This document shows, piece by piece, positions 5,102-5,632 of a stretch of DNA of 5,632 nt. Within the stretch, counting starts at the first letter, position 1. The number at the start of each line of letters is the position of its first letter. Source of the stretch: Halovenus sp. (GTDB lineage Archaea; Halobacteriota; Halobacteria; Halobacteriales; Haloarculaceae). The DNA lies in NCBI GenBank assembly GCA_003551265.1, contig PUMG01000022.1:1-5632 (forward strand). Direction: 5' to 3'. The position numbers and the translations under genes are program-made. Under the pieces are notes generated by a model, which worked only from the letters and a program-made list of their open reading frames with translations, had not been told where the DNA came from and ran no database searches.

Positions 5102-5289
5102 CCCGCAGTGTGCCCCGTGCCCCGACCGTGCCCCGACCGTGCCCCGGGAACGGTGCGAGACCCCCCGTGCGACCGTGCCCCGTGCCCCCACCCTTAGGGG
5201 GGCACGGTCACGGTCACGGTCGCACCCCTCTGGGCGCAGCCGACTGTGCCCACCCCGACAGCGCCGGCGTGGAGGTCAGTCATGGCTGA
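5098..5289 (+). CDS. Possible 63-aa Pro/Arg/His-rich protein across the repeats
   Basis: A GTG at 5098 overlaps the RepA stop as GTGA. The frame stays open to a TGA (5287-5289) that overlaps the following ATG gene by eight bases. The deduced product is low-complexity: MTRSVPRAPTVPRP, a Pro/Arg middle, then GGHGHGHG encoded by the CACGGT repeats. The overlaps fit translational coupling, but the composition is what the repeat DNA gives in this frame, so it may be only a coupling leader or chance. Low confidence as a functional protein. Confidence 0.3.
   Translation: MTRSVPRAPTVPRPCPGNGARPPVRPCPVPPPLGGHGHGHGRTPLGAADCAHPDSAGVEVSHG
5110..5225. repeat. Iteron-like direct and inverted repeats, candidate origin
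   Basis: GTGCCCC occurs six times on the plus strand, at 5110, 5117, 5128, 5139, 5175 and 5182, and inverted at 5199-5205. GACCGTG precedes three of them (5124, 5135, 5171). Its complement CACGGTC occurs three times in an overlapping head-to-tail run (5203-5221). The two halves face each other. CCGTGCCCCC (5180-5189) pairs perfectly with 5198-5207 around an 8-nt loop, and GTGCGACCGTG (5167-5177) pairs with 5215-5225. Location directly after a RepA-like ATPase favours a replication origin with iterons. A strong transcription terminator or attenuator is the main alternative. There is no obvious AT-rich melting region, which weakens the origin reading. Confidence 0.5.
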
Positions 5290-5569
5290 CCCGCTGGACT
5301 TGACCCCCGAGGAGCAGCGCCGCGTCGCCGAGGCGGTCCAGGCCTACTGCCGCAGCCTGCTACGCAGCGGCGAGCAGATCGACGCGACGCTAGAGCGCGT
5401 GCGACGAAAGATCCTGTCGTCACAGCGACACCAGGCAGGAGAGATCGCATCGCAGCGGCGATACTGGGAGTCAACAGACGAGGCAGCAGCAGCCCTAGGT
5501 GTCAGCAAGCGCACCGTGCAGCGACGCCTACGCGACGGGACGTTGCAGCACGCGATACGGGAGGCATGA
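5282..5569 (+). CDS. 95-aa small HTH DNA-binding protein
   Basis: The start ATG at 5282 is preceded by GGAGG at 5271-5275 with 6 nt spacing; an upstream in-frame start at 5246 has no such support. Residues 8-60 form a charged, probably coiled helix region (EEQRRVAEAVQAYCRSLL, then DATLERVRRKILSSQRHQ). Residues 62-90 form a helix-turn-helix (STDEAAAALGVSKRTVQRRL, then RDGTLQHA) like the HTH_17 group that includes excisionases, but without the usual C-terminal wing and closing helix. It lies after the repeat cluster in the same direction as the rep operon. The second half uses more A-ending codons (consecutive GCA for Ala) than upstream genes. It may regulate replication or act in excision; the recognition helix is clear, the role is not. 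Confidence 0.72.
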   Translation: MADPLDLTPEEQRRVAEAVQAYCRSLLRSGEQIDATLERVRRKILSSQRHQAGEIASQRRYWESTDEAAAALGVSKRTVQRRLRDGTLQHAIREA

Positions 5570-5570
5570 C

Positions 5571-5632
5571 GTGGAGCGAGAGCAGATCCTAAAGCGGATG
5601 CGAGATCATCCTGTCACAGAGGCTCTGGAGCG
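5571..5632 (+). CDS. Start of a further gene, cut by the window end
   Basis: GTG at 5571 follows GGGAGG (5559-5564) with 6 nt spacing and lies one base beyond the previous stop. Twenty codons are visible, reading MEREQILKRMRDHP then VTEALE, with no stop before the edge. Charged and helical; too short to assign. The alternative ATG at 5566, overlapping as ATGA, stops after eight codons and is unlikely. Confidence 0.5.
   Translation, partial: MEREQILKRMRDHPVTEALE

Noticed and set aside
5180..5207. Hairpin as a simple intrinsic terminator of the rep operon
   Set aside because: No T-tract follows and a same-direction gene with a good ribosome site begins 75 nt later. Kept only as an alternative to the origin reading.
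1..5632. tRNA, rRNA, CRISPR array or insertion sequence
   Set aside because: No cloverleaf-like segment, regularly spaced long direct repeats or transposase ends were found on reading both strands. The regular array at 475-603 has differing units and no spacers.

Overview
This window is high-GC actinobacterial DNA. The evidence is a WhiB-type iron-sulphur protein, frequent GTG starts, GTGA/ATGA overlaps between genes and leaderless-looking promoters. Together the genes look like a compact integrative and replicative accessory element: a small integrating plasmid, a phage satellite, or the early region of a temperate actinophage. It carries a large serine integrase, a small excisionase-like DNA-binding protein, a RepA-like replicative ATPase followed by a GTGCCCC/GACCGTG repeat cluster, and several small accessory genes. 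No virion, conjugation, partition, tRNA or CRISPR feature is visible. The host genus and the element boundaries cannot be read from the sequence.

Layout. (1) 20-466 (+): a WhiB-like protein with an extra Cys/His tail. (2) 467-699: a non-coding interval between convergent genes holding five consecutive stem-loops; the first three share a 5-base AAGTT core although their stems differ. (3) 1259-700 (-): a two-gene operon of small proteins (130 and 54 aa). (4) 1260-1363: a divergent control region with overlapping promoters in both directions, spanned by a 54-bp inverted repeat that could be an operator or the integrase attP. (5) 1364-2761 (+): the serine integrase. Its stop codon shares the four bases CTAG with the stop of the convergent zinc-ribbon gene (3141-2758, -). 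(6) 3142-3259: a second divergent control region with two 11-bp palindromes whose centres are 21 bp apart. (7) 3260-5101 (+): a tightly coupled operon of excisionase-like protein, 40-aa microprotein, 139-aa protein and RepA-like ATPase, joined by GTGA, GTGA and ATGA overlaps. (8) 5098-5289: the repeat cluster, a candidate replication origin, with an open 63-codon frame running through it. (9) 5282-5569 (+): a 95-aa HTH protein, then the start of another gene (5571 onward) that leaves the window.

Inferred working model: the integrase, driven from the divergent node next to a possible attP, inserts the element. The excisionase-like protein from the rep operon may set the direction of recombination. 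The RepA-like ATPase would act at the adjacent repeats once the element is excised. WhiB and the small Cys- or HTH-containing proteins are likely regulators.
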